Shown: one piece after another, positions 11,761-11,960 of the stretch
Layout: each line of letters begins with the position of its first letter
Numbering within the stretch: the stretch's first letter is position 1
From: Baffinella frigidus
Lineage: Eukaryota > Cryptophyceae > Cryptomonadales > Baffinellaceae
Length of the DNA: 11,960 bases
NCBI GenBank assembly: GCA_026770585.1
Contig: MU646317.1
Span: 726,625 to 738,584, forward strand
Reading direction: 5' to 3'
Translations under genes and position numbers: made by a program
The notes under the pieces: model-generated
Databases searched by the model: none
What the model was told of the DNA's origin: nothing
What the model saw: the letters and a program-made list of their open reading frames with translations, nothing else

Positions 11761-11878
11761 CTACCGGCGGGCGCTGGAGACAGAGGAGGGGCACGTGCAG
11801 GTTATGAGCAACTACGCGTACCTTCTTCTGGGCGGGCAGAAGCTATCCTCTCGCCATACTATCACCGCCGACCCCCAG
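11761..11878 (+). CDS. TPR exon 5, intact copy
   Basis: Acceptor gtgcgcag. C completes the codon left by exon 4, then YRRALETEEGHVQVMSNYAY and LLLGGQKL. The first part finishes one TPR and NYAYLLL begins the next. The donor is unclear: GTAC after NYA (used-looking in the copies), or CAG|GCGAGT at 11878, so the end is approximate. Confidence 0.55.
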
Positions 11879-11887
11879 GCGAGTGTT

Positions 11888-11960
11888 CTAGGGTTTAGGG
11901 TTTGGGGCCAAGGTTCAGGGACCACCACCTAGGGTTTGGGGTAGGGGGTTAGGGGTTAGG
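11888..11960. repeat. G-rich heptamer tract at window end
   Basis: TTTAGGG, TTTGGGG and TTAGGGG units, opposite in polarity to the earlier introns of the TPR gene. They run off the window. Confidence 0.85.

Overview
This is a eukaryotic nuclear window, probably from an alga or other protist. It shows no bacterial gene layout. Coding sequence appears only as short, GC-rich exon-like blocks of 27-130 nt, bounded by good GT/GC donors and AG acceptors. Between them lie long stretches of degenerate heptamers (TTTAGGG, TGTAGGG, TTTCGGG, TTCCGGG and complements). TTTAGGG is the plant/green-algal type of telomere unit, also used by several other algal and protist groups. The species cannot be fixed from this; a large repeat-rich green alga of the Cymbomonas kind is only a guess. 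All long ORFs except one acidic ORF are shadows of microsatellites, heptamers or exons on the other strand.

Layout. (a) About 8212 down to about 840, minus strand: at least eight exon types (called V, Q, R, W, E, X, Y, Z here). Most are present in two to four copies, usually one intact and the others truncated, frameshifted or stopped. Differences between copies fall largely on synonymous sites in one frame, which is the main evidence for coding. W ends and E begins in phase 0, X begins in phase 0, and Y (ends phase 1) fits Z (starts phase 1). These may belong to one or more long genes; I do not recognise the product. (b) 7583-8020, plus strand: one acidic ORF with a hydrophobic N-terminus, inside the same interval. 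(c) 8714-11960, plus strand: exons of a tetratricopeptide repeat (TPR) protein, two exact 34-residue TPR units, again with repeated and decaying exon copies. Its introns are heptamer arrays with the C-rich strand as the sense strand.

Small non-coding elements are scattered through both regions: three TA-flanked inverted-repeat elements (MITE-like), several foldback elements (one family sharing CCTACGG/CCTAGG cores), a perfect 34-bp palindrome between 13-bp direct repeats, a cluster of eight TTTGACCGCGGTCAAA-type palindromes, a minisatellite and several microsatellites.

The most interesting signal is the combination: exon-by-exon duplication with decay, in introns made of telomere-like heptamers. 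Whether any of these genes is functional cannot be decided from this window alone.
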